64,000 nucleotides of DNA from Desulfovibrio psychrotolerans (GTDB lineage Bacteria > Desulfobacterota > Desulfovibrionia > Desulfovibrionales > Desulfovibrionaceae): NCBI RefSeq assembly GCF_013340305.1, contig NZ_BLVP01000008.1, forward strand, positions 669,408 through 733,407, given 5' to 3'. Position 1 is the stretch's first letter; each line of letters begins with the position of its first letter. This document shows, one piece after another, positions 16,787 to 25,810 of the stretch. The notes below the pieces were generated by a model. The model was not told the DNA's origin. It made no database searches and worked only from the letters and a program-made list of their open reading frames with translations. A program made the translations under genes and the position numbers.

Positions 16787-18898
16787 ATGGGCTTGTTGGA
16801 TCAGCCGTATACGGCGTTCATGCTTTTCATGCTGCTGTGCTTTTCAGGACTGATGGTCATGTTTTTCTTCATGCAGCGCAGCATTGAGGAACTGACCAAA
16901 CGCATGAAGGATGAGCGTAATGAGGTGATGGAGGCTCTGCGTGCCATGGAAAAGCGCTTGTCTCAGGTAAGCGCGTTCAACAGGGCGGGAACCACCGGAA
17001 ACCATGTGCATTTTGGCAGGGACGGCAGCGTGGTGTATGCGGAGAATGAAGGCGAAGATACTCCGGCAGCCGGGTCCGCCACGTCAGGAATGCCCACCGG
17101 GGCAGCCGCTTTCACGGACGAAGACCCGCAGGCGGACAGGGACTATTTCAGCGCGGAAGATAAGTCGGCGTACAGCGAAGTCGCGGAGGTTGACGATGCC
17201 GTGTCCGCTTCCTCCGCAGCGCTGCCTGAACTGGACATTCCGCGTCCCGGTACTGTGGGAAAGGGCGATTCCTCCCGCACGGGACGCGGGTTGCAGTTGG
17301 CAGATGATGATGCCGTTTCTCAGGTCAGGACTCCCTTTCGGGCTAAGACTCCGTCTGCCCTGTTTGAAGAACCCGGCAATGATGTTGCCTATGTTGCTGC
17401 TGATGCTGCTGATGCTGCCGACGGTGCTGCAAAGCGCTCTGCAGAGGATTCCGCAGGCAAAGCCTTCGACATGACGGAATTGCTGCAACTTTCCCGTCAG
17501 GAAGAAGATTCCGGGAATAAACGCAGGGCAGACAGGCGCGGCAAGGACAAGGCGGCAGCCCAACTGACGCTGGACCCGTTTCCCGCCGCAGTCATGACTG
17601 GCATCACCGCAGGCTCCGATGAACCTGAAGCAGAAGTCCCCGTAAGCGACTTCCGCATGATGGAGGCGGATGACACGGCGCGTGCATCGGCTGATGACCA
17701 TGTGCAATCCCTGTTCGATGCACTGCCGGACGCTGATGCAAGTAAGGACCCATATGCAAGTCAGGACGCGGAAGAACGTGCGGGAGTGGATGCGGAAGAG
17801 GTGTTTTTTACTGTGTCCGCCCGGGCGGGCATATCGGCTGATATGCAGGCCGAAATAGCCGCAGACGGGCCGGACTTCAGTTCGGATTTCATGCCCGAAG
17901 TTCTGCCCTCGGCTATGCCGGAATACGGGCCGGAAGGTATTGTGCCGGAAGGTGTCGGGCCGAAAGACCTCGGGTTGCAAGACTTTGGGCCGCAAGACGT
18001 TAAGCCGGACGTCGATGACGATGACGAGGATATTGGAAGGCTGTTCGCAGCCTTCGCGATGGAGTCTGACGAGCAAGCGCAGACTGCCGTAGCAGAGGGC
18101 GGCAACGTGCCCGCCGGGCCTGAACTTGTCCCGGTGTCCGGTCGCGGCACGGCGCAGGTGCTCAGCGATGCGCAGGCGGATGACGCCTCTGCGTACGACG
18201 CCTCCGCGTATGATACCTCCATGTATGACGCTGACGCCTCGCATGACACTTCGCATCATGCCTCGTATGACACCTCGGGGGACGACGACGAGGAAGTCAT
18301 TCTGCTCACGCCGGAAGAGATTGTCACGGATGAAGAAGACGCTCCGGCTGTGACAGGGCATCGCTCCGTTGGCAGCGACGATTACTTCGGCAAAGGCGGT
18401 GGAAGGTTGTTTTCCTTTTTCGATGAGGATGAAGAGGAATCTGCCCGCCCCGTGCAGACAGCCGGGGATGAAGACTATGCCCCTGCTGACAGGTCGGTTA
18501 TCGCTGCGGATGCGTTGGCTGATGAGGAAGAACCGGCTGTGTTTTCCAGCCCCGGCGTGTTTTCCGGTACTGCGGAAGCCCCCGAGCAGGGCAGTGCGGA
18601 AATACCTGCGGATGACGGTGACGACGCCCCCATAGACATGGACTCCGCTCTGGCTAAGGCTCTGGCTGCGGCGGGAATAACCGATGATGCTCCGCCTGCG
18701 GACGGCAGCCGGTATCTTTCCGATGTTTCTGTCGGGCAGGAAGCGGGAAACGGCGAATCCATGGATTTTGTCTGGGAGGACGACACCGTGCCCGGAAACT
18801 CCGAGCCTGCGCAGCGTGCCGGTGACGGAAAGAAGAAGCGGGATAGGGGTGCCGGAGAGGCAAGTGACAACATAACGGAATACATTGTGCCGGAATAG
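16787..18898 (+). CDS. Long acidic membrane-anchored protein, function unknown
   Basis: The 703-residue product has one hydrophobic segment at residues 9-29, a basic/charged coiled segment (30-65: RSIEELTKRMKDERNEV) and then about 630 residues of low-complexity sequence rich in Asp, Glu, Ala and Ser with no recognised domain. Short repeats such as DASAYD/DTSMYD/DASHD lie around residues 465-495, and GP-x-(D/G)-x-G repeats around 385-410. The topology (single TM, large disordered tail) suggests a cytoplasmic or periplasmic tether. The next gene, 62 bases on, is another TM-anchored coiled-coil protein, so the pair may act together. No function is claimed. Confidence 0.75.
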   Translation: MGLLDQPYTAFMLFMLLCFSGLMVMFFFMQRSIEELTKRMKDERNEVMEALRAMEKRLSQVSAFNRAGTTGNHVHFGRDGSVVYAENEGEDTPAAGSATSGMPTGAAAFTDEDPQADRDYFSAEDKSAYSEVAEVDDAVSASSAALPELDIPRPGTVGKGDSSRTGRGLQLADDDAVSQVRTPFRAKTPSALFEEPGNDVAYVAADAADAADGAAKRSAEDSAGKAFDMTELLQLSRQEEDSGNKRRADRRGKDKAAAQLTLDPFPAAVMTGITAGSDEPEAEVPVSDFRMMEADDTARASADDHVQSLFDALPDADASKDPYASQDAEERAGVDAEEVFFTVSARAGISADMQAEIAADGPDFSSDFMPEVLPSAMPEYGPEGIVPEGVGPKDLGLQDFGPQDVKPDVDDDDEDIGRLFAAFAMESDEQAQTAVAEGGNVPAGPELVPVSGRGTAQVLSDAQADDASAYDASAYDTSMYDADASHDTSHHASYDTSGDDDEEVILLTPEEIVTDEEDAPAVTGHRSVGSDDYFGKGGGRLFSFFDEDEEESARPVQTAGDEDYAPADRSVIAADALADEEEPAVFSSPGVFSGTAEAPEQGSAEIPADDGDDAPIDMDSALAKALAAAGITDDAPPADGSRYLSDVSVGQEAGNGESMDFVWEDDTVPGNSEPAQRAGDGKKKRDRGAGEASDNITEYIVPE

Positions 18899-18960
18899 CC
18901 CGGCCCATACAGGACGGAACAGTCGGAGTCCCGTGCCGGGTGTTCCATGGAGAAGCGCCT

Positions 18961-19434
18961 ATGGATTTGTCATTTGTGATTCTGGGCGGTGTGGCTGTTG
19001 CCGCATTCGTCATGGTTTTCATGGTGAAGCGGTCATCCGGCTATCGCAGCATGTTGAACCAGTTGGAAAACGAAAACAATCTCATAGAAATGCGTATCCA
19101 TTCCGTGGAAGAGGAACGGGAGCAGGTCAAGTCCAGCCTTGCGGTGCTGCGGGGCAGGCTTAAGGCCCACGAGGAAGCCGTGGAGGCACAGAAACGGGCA
19201 GTGAGCGATGCCGCCCTGCAACGCGAACAGGCAAGGGCGGAGACCTTTCTGGAGTATATGGTCAGGCAGGGAATCGTCACCAAGGAGCACTTGGTCAAGG
19301 TGAAGACCTATAAGGAAAAGAACGCCAGCCAGAACTCCGTGGAAGAACTGCTCATCATGCTGGATTTCATCAGCCTTGCCACCCTGCAGCAGGCTCAGGC
19401 CGCGTATGAGGCCGGAAAGATGTCAGCGGAATAA
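18961..19434 (+). CDS. Membrane-anchored coiled-coil protein with MshEN-like C-terminal segment
   Basis: The 157-residue product has a TM segment at about 4-24, a coiled coil at about 33-95 (LNQLENENNLIEMRIHSVEEE) and a C-terminal helix-pair region from about 100 that reads YMVRQGIVTKEHLVKVKTY then LLIMLDFISLATLQQAQAAYE. This spacing of two G/F-I-(S/T)-x2-(H/T)-L units resembles the GspE/MshE N-terminal domain, which in some proteins binds c-di-GMP. That match is by eye only. The start at 18961 has GGAGAAG upstream. It lies directly after the long acidic membrane protein. Confidence 0.72.
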   Translation: MDLSFVILGGVAVAAFVMVFMVKRSSGYRSMLNQLENENNLIEMRIHSVEEEREQVKSSLAVLRGRLKAHEEAVEAQKRAVSDAALQREQARAETFLEYMVRQGIVTKEHLVKVKTYKEKNASQNSVEELLIMLDFISLATLQQAQAAYEAGKMSAE

Positions 19435-19697
19435 CCCCGCACGGTGCGCTGTTTTTTCGATAGCGTTTTCCTCTGCGGCATGCAATAAGGCTTAAGCCCG
19501 ACCAATCCGCCCGGCAAATCCCCTGCCCAATCGGTCGGGCGAGGCAGCCTCACAAAGCCGCCTGCAGCGTAGACAGATTGGGCAATGATTTTGGGCAAAG
19601 AGTTTGGCAGACAGATCAGGTGGTGTTTGTTTACGGCGAGGGAGGTCAGGTGCCGTGACCTGACAATTCAGGCCATCAGAAAACAGCATCAGTCGGC

Positions 19698-20690
19698 TCA
19701 ATCGGAGGCGGCTGCCAGGTAGGCGCTTTTCAGCACCGGCGAAGCCACGCTCTCCGCCAGCAGAAGATAGATAAGACGCAACGCCCGTGTCCGTATGGCA
19801 CGGGCGTTTTCCGTTCTGCGAGAAACAAGCGCTGCCCGGTCAAGGCTCCGCATGCGTTGCGTAAAGGCTTGGGCTCTGTGCTGTGCCCTGTGCTCCGCGT
19901 TTACCTTTGCCAGACCTTTTGCCGCCATGCGCCGCAGGGCCGCTTCATCCGACAGGGCATGGTGCATGGCTTTCAGAATGGCTGCGGCGGTATCCGGTGT
20001 GTCTGCAGGGTAGGTAAGCATATCCACCCCCGGCGTAAACAGCCGGTCCTGCCCGTGACCTACATCGGGGGTAAGCAGGCATGCGCCGCAGCCCAGTGCC
20101 TCAAAGACCCGGAAGTTCAGGTCGCCCGCTTCGCAATGGTTGAGAACAAGCCGCGCCTTGGGGTACAGGTCGCGGTAGTTGCCGCGTGTTACGTGCAGAC
20201 CGGGAAACGCGTCTTGCAGCGTGCGCATAAGGGCGTGGCGCTTGGGGGTGGTTTCCGGGTGAACCGTACCCACGAACAGGGCATCCCACAGGGGGGCGTA
20301 TTTTCCCGGCTGGTCCTCGTCCTTGGCAAAGGCAGGCGACCACCATATCCGTTCACGGGGCAGAAATTCGCCGCACATGCCGTCCATGTGGTCCCGCAGG
20401 CTCATGAGGCAGGCATCAAACCCCTGCGCGTAGTGCGGGTACCAGCTGTGAATGTGCGAGTCCACGCAGTAAAAGACCGTAAGACACGGAAAACGCTCCA
20501 TGCCCACCACGAACGGCGGGCGGCTTTTATCCGCCACCACCACCACGTCCGGTTCCCATCCGGCTATCGTCCTGATTTCGTCCCAGCCGAAAACGGCGGT
20601 GTGCTCAAAATTGTGTACGCACACATCCCAGCCGCAGGCGGAGAGGGCGGAGGAAAAGAACGGGGAACCTATCCAGAACAGTCGTTTCAT
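19698..20690 (-). CDS. Glycosyltransferase, CgeB-like GT4-type
   Basis: The 330-residue product lacks membrane segments and has the pattern of spore-coat CgeB-like glycosyltransferases: PDVVVVADKSRPPF, FYCVDSHIHSWY, WDALFVGTVHPETTPKR near 145 and the C-terminal donor-site motif LNFRVFEALGCGACLLTPDV (residues about 200-220). It probably transfers a sugar in envelope polysaccharide or flagellin modification, but donor and acceptor are unknown. The start at 20690 is preferred to the upstream ATG at 20714 from homology of the opening MKRLFWIGSP. Downstream are inverted repeats but no clear terminator. Confidence 0.82.
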   Translation of the reverse strand: MKRLFWIGSPFFSSALSACGWDVCVHNFEHTAVFGWDEIRTIAGWEPDVVVVADKSRPPFVVGMERFPCLTVFYCVDSHIHSWYPHYAQGFDACLMSLRDHMDGMCGEFLPRERIWWSPAFAKDEDQPGKYAPLWDALFVGTVHPETTPKRHALMRTLQDAFPGLHVTRGNYRDLYPKARLVLNHCEAGDLNFRVFEALGCGACLLTPDVGHGQDRLFTPGVDMLTYPADTPDTAAAILKAMHHALSDEAALRRMAAKGLAKVNAEHRAQHRAQAFTQRMRSLDRAALVSRRTENARAIRTRALRLIYLLLAESVASPVLKSAYLAAASD

Positions 20691-20885
20691 GGGCGTGTCC
20701 TTGCGGTGGGGCACAGCGGGTATTTATGCCGCTGCGCAGTGCGCCCTGTTATGGCAGAAGCGGGGCGAATGTTCAACGCCGACCCTGCCTGTGCTTGCAA
20801 TCAGCCGGGGAATGGTATCTAATTTATCCGTTGTTGTCGTTCCCGGCCTGTCCCTGCATATATTCCGACCCGGAAAGGGGACCTT

Positions 20886-22175
20886 ATGTCCATACTGAAC
20901 CTGAACGCGGCTCTCGCGAATATGCTGGATAAGCATATTGAAACGTTGGCAAAACGCGAGAACCTTGACCCGGAGACCATCATCCGGGGCATAGAAGGCG
21001 GCACCATGGTGCTGCTTGCCAACCCCAACCACAGCAATGTGGCACCCGTGCTGGTGGGCCAGCCCGCCAGCGTGAAGGTGAACGCGAATATCGGCACCTC
21101 GCCGCTGAAAAACGATGTCCGTTGCGAGATGGTGAAACTGCAAACCGCCATCAACGCAGGCACGGACACCGTGATGGATCTTTCCATCGGCGGCGACCTG
21201 AACGCCATTCGCAAGGAAATGCTGGAAAAGTGCATCCTGCCTCTCGGCACGGTGCCCATGTACGCCGTTGCCCAGAAATACATTGACGCCGGACGCGACC
21301 CTGCGGAGATAGACCCGGAGGATATCTTTGCGGAGATTGAGCATCAGGCGTTGCAGGGCGTGGATTACATGACCGTGCACTGCGGGCTGACCCGGCGTGG
21401 TGCGGAGTTTGCCACCGGCGGTGACCGCGTGATGGGTATAGTCTCGCGCGGCGGGTCTATCCTTGCGCGCTGGATGCTGCAGAATGACAAGGAAAATCCG
21501 CTTCTGACCGGCTATGACCGTATTCTGGAGATAGCCCGTGCCCACAACGTGACCCTTTCGTTGGGTGACGGGCTGCGCCCCGGTGCCGGGTGCGATGCCG
21601 GTGACGCCGCCCAGTGGGAAGAAGTGATGGTGCTGGGGCAGCTTGCCCGGCGCGGTCTTGCCGCAGGCGTGCAGTGCATGATCGAAGGCCCCGGCCACGT
21701 GCGCCTTGACGAGGTGGAAACCCAGATACGCGGCATCAAAAAGCTGACCAACGGAGCCCCCCTGTATGTACTCGGGCCGCTCACCATCGACTGCAGCCCC
21801 GGCTATGACCATATTGCGGGAGCCATAGGCGGTGCCGTCGCCGTGCGGGCCGGTGTGGACTTTCTGTGCTATCTCACCCCGGCTGAGCATCTGACCCTGC
21901 CCTCCATAGAGGATGTGCATGCCGGGGTAATGGCCTCCAGAATTGCGGCGCAGGCTGGCGAAGCGGCTCTTGGCCGCCCCCATGCCGTGCAGCGTGAAAT
22001 GGCCATGTCACGCGCCCGCAAGGCGCTGGACTGGGAAGCCATGCAGACTCTGGCTCTGGACCCGGACATGGTGGAAAAGCGCCGTGAAGAGCACAGCGAC
22101 AAGCGCGAATGCGCCATGTGCGGCAAGTTCTGCGCGTACAAGATGGTGGAAGAAAATCCCTCCTGCGGGGAATAA
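20886..22175 (+). CDS. thiC: ThiC family radical-SAM enzyme, short form (HMP-P synthase or BzaF-like)
   Basis: ThiC rearranges aminoimidazole ribotide to the thiamin pyrimidine HMP-P; a paralogue, BzaF, makes 5-hydroxybenzimidazole for cobamides. The 429-residue product is the short class, without the long N-terminal region of E. coli ThiC. It shows VNANIGTS, MDLSIGGD, TVHCGLT, SLGDGLRPG and EGPGHV motifs, and the C-terminal cluster Cys409, Cys412 and Cys416. That spacing is C-x2-C-x3-C, one residue shorter than the usual ThiC pattern. A good Shine-Dalgarno (AAAGGGG) precedes the ATG. No TPP riboswitch is visible upstream. I favour ThiC; BzaF is possible. Confidence 0.85.
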   Translation: MSILNLNAALANMLDKHIETLAKRENLDPETIIRGIEGGTMVLLANPNHSNVAPVLVGQPASVKVNANIGTSPLKNDVRCEMVKLQTAINAGTDTVMDLSIGGDLNAIRKEMLEKCILPLGTVPMYAVAQKYIDAGRDPAEIDPEDIFAEIEHQALQGVDYMTVHCGLTRRGAEFATGGDRVMGIVSRGGSILARWMLQNDKENPLLTGYDRILEIARAHNVTLSLGDGLRPGAGCDAGDAAQWEEVMVLGQLARRGLAAGVQCMIEGPGHVRLDEVETQIRGIKKLTNGAPLYVLGPLTIDCSPGYDHIAGAIGGAVAVRAGVDFLCYLTPAEHLTLPSIEDVHAGVMASRIAAQAGEAALGRPHAVQREMAMSRARKALDWEAMQTLALDPDMVEKRREEHSDKRECAMCGKFCAYKMVEENPSCGE

Positions 22176-22515
22176 GCGGCAGAATGCTGCGGTGCGCCTG
22201 CATGCGCCTTTGTCTGCATTCTGAACACTTCCTGCTGCCTGCTGCCTGCTGGCAGGTTGTCGCCTGTTTGTCGCCTGTCTGCATATGGGCTGATATCGGT
22301 TGGCGTATTGCTGACCGGCAGGGCGGCCGGGAAGACCGATTCCGGTGTTTAGGGGCCGTGCGCACTTGTGGCGCACGGCCCCTTTCTGTTTCATGCAGGA
22401 ACACAAAAGGGATTGCGCACGGCCCGGAGACTGTGGCATGTTCCCACAATGCAGGCTTGCGTCCGGCTGTATTACACCCATGCACGCGTTACATCAGCTT
22501 AGCCACGGGGATGCC
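22176..22515. other. 340-base intergenic region after thiC
   Basis: No coding frame of note. It carries short direct repeats (CCTGCTG units at 22230-22255 and TTGTCGCCTGT twice at 22258-22280), then the thiC terminator. The ZIP gene promoter is presumably in the last 120 bases. Confidence 0.6.
22351..22388 (+). terminator. thiC terminator
   Basis: Perfect 12-bp arms (22352-22363 and 22371-22382) with a 7-base loop, followed by TTTCTGTTTC. Confidence 0.88.
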
Positions 22516-23346
22516 ATGTACACGAATGATCAGGTGCTTTTCGCCTTCGGCCTTACGGTGCTGGCCGGTCTTTCCACAGGCATCGGGTCTGCCATAGCTT
22601 TTCTGACCCGGCAGACCAACACGCGGTTTCTTTCTGTGGCCATGGGCTTTTCCGCAGGGGTCATGCTGTATGTTTCCTTTGTGGAGATATTCGTCAAGGC
22701 GCAGCACGTGCTGGTGCTGGACGTGGGTGAGAATGCAGGTATGTGGGTGACCACACTGGCGTTTTTTGGCGGCATGGCACTTATTGCGGCCATTGACAAG
22801 ATGGTGCCCAGTTATGAAAACCCGCACCAGTTGCACTCTATTGAGGAAATGGACGATGGCCAGTCCAATCTGCCCAAAGACAGCGCCCATGATTTCGGCA
22901 AACTCAAGCGCATGGGGGTATTTGCGGCGATGGCCATAGCCATTCACAATTTTCCGGAAGGACTGGCCACCTTCACGGCGGCACTGGCTGACCCATCGCT
23001 GGGCGTTGCCATAGCCGTGGCCATAGCCATTCACAACATTCCGGAAGGTATTGCCGTTTCCATTCCTATTTTCTACGCCACCGGCAGCCGCAAAAAAGCC
23101 TTTCGCTACTCCTTTCTTTCCGGATTGTCCGAGCCGCTGGGCGCGCTGGTGGGCTACCTGATCCTCATGCCTTTTCTCTCGCCCTACGTAATGGGCGTGG
23201 TGTTTGCCTCTGTGGCGGGCATTATGGTGTTCATATCGCTGGACCTGCTGCTTCCGGCGGCGCAGGAATATGGCGAGCATCACCTGTGCACGTACGGACT
23301 TATCTCCGGCATGGCCGTTATGGCGCTTTCATTGCTGCTGCTGTAA
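22516..23346 (+). CDS. zupT: ZIP family divalent metal transporter, ZupT type
   Basis: ZupT imports zinc and other divalent metals across the inner membrane. The 276-residue product has eight hydrophobic segments and both family metal-binding signatures, HNFPEG and HNIPEG, in adjacent helices at about 152-195. A charged His/Glu-containing loop (about 110-135) lies between helices 3 and 4, as usual. The start at 22516 is chosen by the length of the family and a GGGG box; the frame stays open upstream to 22345. It is a single gene converging on the dehydrogenase. Confidence 0.93.
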   Translation: MYTNDQVLFAFGLTVLAGLSTGIGSAIAFLTRQTNTRFLSVAMGFSAGVMLYVSFVEIFVKAQHVLVLDVGENAGMWVTTLAFFGGMALIAAIDKMVPSYENPHQLHSIEEMDDGQSNLPKDSAHDFGKLKRMGVFAAMAIAIHNFPEGLATFTAALADPSLGVAIAVAIAIHNIPEGIAVSIPIFYATGSRKKAFRYSFLSGLSEPLGALVGYLILMPFLSPYVMGVVFASVAGIMVFISLDLLLPAAQEYGEHHLCTYGLISGMAVMALSLLLL

Positions 23347-23381
23347 CAGGGAAAAGCTCTGCCGCCACGACGCTGTTCACC

Positions 23382-23422
23382 ATTCAGCCCCCGCCATGTT
23401 ACTGCATGTGCGGGGGCTGAAT
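23382..23422. terminator. Bidirectional terminator-like hairpin after zupT
   Basis: Perfect 13-bp arms ATTCAGCCCCCGC (23382-23394) and its complement (23410-23422), with CATG/CATG able to extend the stem inside. It sits between convergent genes; there is no long T run. Confidence 0.75.
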
Positions 23423-23459
23423 GGTTGTGTACAGACTTGGGTGGTACGATGCCGGCTTG

Positions 23460-24428
23460 CTACAGAAGGTCGGCGTTCACAACGTTCTGCGGTGTTCCCG
23501 CCTGAAACTCGGCGATGTTCCGGGCGGTGGTCTGCATGAGGGTTTGCCGTGCGGTGAGGGTTCCCCATGCCAGATGAGGCGTGATGAGGCAGTTGCGCGC
23601 GGTAAGCAGCGGGTTGTCAGCAGGAACGGGCTCCACAGCGGTTACATCCGTGCACAGGCCGCCCAGTCTGCCCTGATTCAGGGCACGTGCCACAGCGTGC
23701 TCGTCTATGAGCGGACCCCGAGCCGTGTTGATGAGCACCGCATCCGGCTTCATCACATCAATGAGGCGGTCATTGACGAAGCCCCTGTTTTCTTCTGTCA
23801 GCGGGCAGTGCAGGCTTATAACGTCCGATGCGGCAAACAGTTCCTCCAGCCCGGCAAAGGCGAAGTTTTCGTATCCGGGGTGCGGTTTGGGTCTGGGCAC
23901 GTACGCCATTACGCGCATGCCGAAGGCAAGGGCTATTTCCGCCACCCGGCGGCTGATGTTGCCAAAACCCACAAGCCCCATCGTTTTGCCTGTCAGTTCC
24001 AGTTGCGTGGAGTTCCAGTAGCACCAGTCGGCACTGGCGGTCCATTCGCCCGCGCGCACGCTGGCGGCGTGGTCCGTGACCCGGCGGTATGTTTCCAGCA
24101 GCATGGCAAATACATGTTGGGCAACGGCGTTGGTGCCGTAGCCCGGTACGTTTGAGACGGGAATGCCGCGTTGCGCCGCCGCCCGGATATCCACCACGTC
24201 ATATCCCGTTGCCAGCACGCCTATGAACCGGAGGTTGGGCAGGGCTTCGAGATGTTGTGCGGTCAGCCGGGTTTTGTTGGTGAGGAGAACCTGCGCTCCC
24301 AAGGCGCGGGGAACAACATCGTCCGGTACGGTGCGGGGGTATACTTCCAGTGTTCCCAGAGCTTCTACGGGACTCCACGGGTTGTCGCCGGGATTCAGGG
24401 TATGGCCGTCCAGAACGATGATGCGCAT
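23460..24428 (-). CDS. D-isomer-specific 2-hydroxyacid dehydrogenase
   Basis: NAD(P)-dependent interconversion of 2-keto and D-2-hydroxy acids, most like hydroxypyruvate reductase/glycerate dehydrogenase. The 322-residue product has the nucleotide motif G-x-G-x2-S at 154-159 and the catalytic set Arg237 (NTARG), Glu266 and His285 (TPHLAWGT). The usual ATGYDVVD signature appears near residue 73. The start has an AAGGAG box upstream. It is a single gene, divergent from the binding-protein operon across about 140 bases. The exact substrate cannot be read from sequence. Confidence 0.92.
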   Translation of the reverse strand: MRIIVLDGHTLNPGDNPWSPVEALGTLEVYPRTVPDDVVPRALGAQVLLTNKTRLTAQHLEALPNLRFIGVLATGYDVVDIRAAAQRGIPVSNVPGYGTNAVAQHVFAMLLETYRRVTDHAASVRAGEWTASADWCYWNSTQLELTGKTMGLVGFGNISRRVAEIALAFGMRVMAYVPRPKPHPGYENFAFAGLEELFAASDVISLHCPLTEENRGFVNDRLIDVMKPDAVLINTARGPLIDEHAVARALNQGRLGGLCTDVTAVEPVPADNPLLTARNCLITPHLAWGTLTARQTLMQTTARNIAEFQAGTPQNVVNADLL

Positions 24429-24577
24429 CTGTCCATTCTCCTTAGAAAAAATAGTATTGCCAATGCGTATTTTTTTCCGCTATGCAAATGGGTATGTGTG
24501 AGGAAACTATGCTTCGAACATAGTCTTTCGGGCGGTGCGGGTAAAGTGCCAAAAGACGGGGGTGTGTCTTGGGCGCG

Positions 24578-25810
24578 ATGCGATTGTTGGGTGCGGTGTT
24601 GCTGGCTGGCCTGCTCGTATGCGGCGGCGTAGCTCGTGCGGCTGAAGACCCGGTCATCACGTTCGGCATGTCAGCTGCGTTTACCGGACCTTCCAGAGGG
24701 CTGGGAATAGAGTTGTACAGGGGGGCCTCGGCCTGCTTTGAACAGGTGAATGCCAAAGGCGGTGTGCACGGCCGAAAGCTTGGCATAACGGCTCTTGATG
24801 ACGGCTACAACCCGCTGCCCACCATTGCCAATACCATTCAGTTTATAGAGCGTGACGATGTGTTCGCGCTGTTTTCCTACGTGGGCACCCCCACGGTCAC
24901 CCGCATTCTTCCGCTTCTCCTCAAATATCGCGACCGGCACGTATACCTGCTTTTTCCCTTCACCGGTGCGGAGCCTCACAGAAGTGAGCCCTACAGCGAA
25001 TTTGTGTTCAACCTGCGGGCTTCATACATGCAGGAAACAGAAGCCGTGGTGGACAGGCTTATCGCTCTGGGGCGTACACGGGTGGGTATCTTCTATCAGG
25101 CCGATGCCTACGGACGGGGCGGCTGGGATGGCGTGCGCAGGGCTCTTGCCAAGTACGGGCTCAAGCCCGTGGCAGATGTTTCCTACCCGCGGGGCAGCGG
25201 CACGGAGTATTCGTACACGGAACAGGCCCGCCTGCTGCACGAGGCAGACATTGACGCCGTGGTCTGCATAGGCACCTACGCCTCAGGTGCCGGGTTTATC
25301 CGCGACCTGCGGGATATGGGCAATACTGCGCTGGCAGCCAGCGTTTCCTTTGCGGATGGTGATAACCTCATCCGTCTGCTTGTGGAAATGGGCGGGGCAG
25401 CCGGAGTGGACTATACGGCGGACCTTGTCCATATGCAGGTTGTGCCCTGTTACGAGGATCTCGGATTGCCAGCCGTGCGTGCCTATCGCGCCGCCATGGA
25501 CAGCTATTCCGGTGTGCTTCCGGCGCATTTGGGCAAGGAAAGTTATCTGCCCAAACGCTATAGCGCGGTGAGCTTTGAGGGCTACATGAACGCCCGTCTT
25601 ATTGTGGAGATGCTCCGCAGGATGGGGGCTAACCCTGATAAAAGCAAGATTCCCCGGGTGCTGGAGAGCATGGCGGATCTGGATGTGGGGCTGGATATGC
25701 CGGTGAGCTTCGGTCCGGACAGGCACCAGGGGCTTGACCGGGTGTATTTCATGATGCTTTCCGGCGGCAGGCATGTACCCGTTGCGGATTGGGAACGGTG
25801 GCGCAGATGA
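24578..25810 (+). CDS. Periplasmic ligand-binding protein (branched-chain amino acid type), signalling input
   Basis: The 410-residue product has a signal peptide (MRLLGAVLLAGLLVCGGVARA) and a type I periplasmic-binding fold (Peripla_BP_6): ITFGMSAAFTGPSRGLG, VNAKGGVHGRKLGI and FYQADAYGRGGWDGV are characteristic. There is no ABC permease or ATPase nearby; instead its stop overlaps by ATGA the start of a membrane GGDEF-EAL protein. It therefore probably senses a small molecule and reports to that protein rather than feeding a transporter. An in-frame TTG at 24569 has better spacing to a GGGGG box and is a possible start. Confidence 0.88.
   Translation: MRLLGAVLLAGLLVCGGVARAAEDPVITFGMSAAFTGPSRGLGIELYRGASACFEQVNAKGGVHGRKLGITALDDGYNPLPTIANTIQFIERDDVFALFSYVGTPTVTRILPLLLKYRDRHVYLLFPFTGAEPHRSEPYSEFVFNLRASYMQETEAVVDRLIALGRTRVGIFYQADAYGRGGWDGVRRALAKYGLKPVADVSYPRGSGTEYSYTEQARLLHEADIDAVVCIGTYASGAGFIRDLRDMGNTALAASVSFADGDNLIRLLVEMGGAAGVDYTADLVHMQVVPCYEDLGLPAVRAYRAAMDSYSGVLPAHLGKESYLPKRYSAVSFEGYMNARLIVEMLRRMGANPDKSKIPRVLESMADLDVGLDMPVSFGPDRHQGLDRVYFMMLSGGRHVPVADWERWRR

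Noticed and set aside
19496-19540. Inverted repeat GCCCGACC...GGTCGGGC between two genes
   Set aside because: A loop of about 29 bases and no T tract; no supported role as terminator or RNA gene.
20691-20885. TPP riboswitch upstream of thiC
   Set aside because: No THI-box pattern (CTGAGA with the downstream ACC-TGAT-CTGG element) found in the leader.
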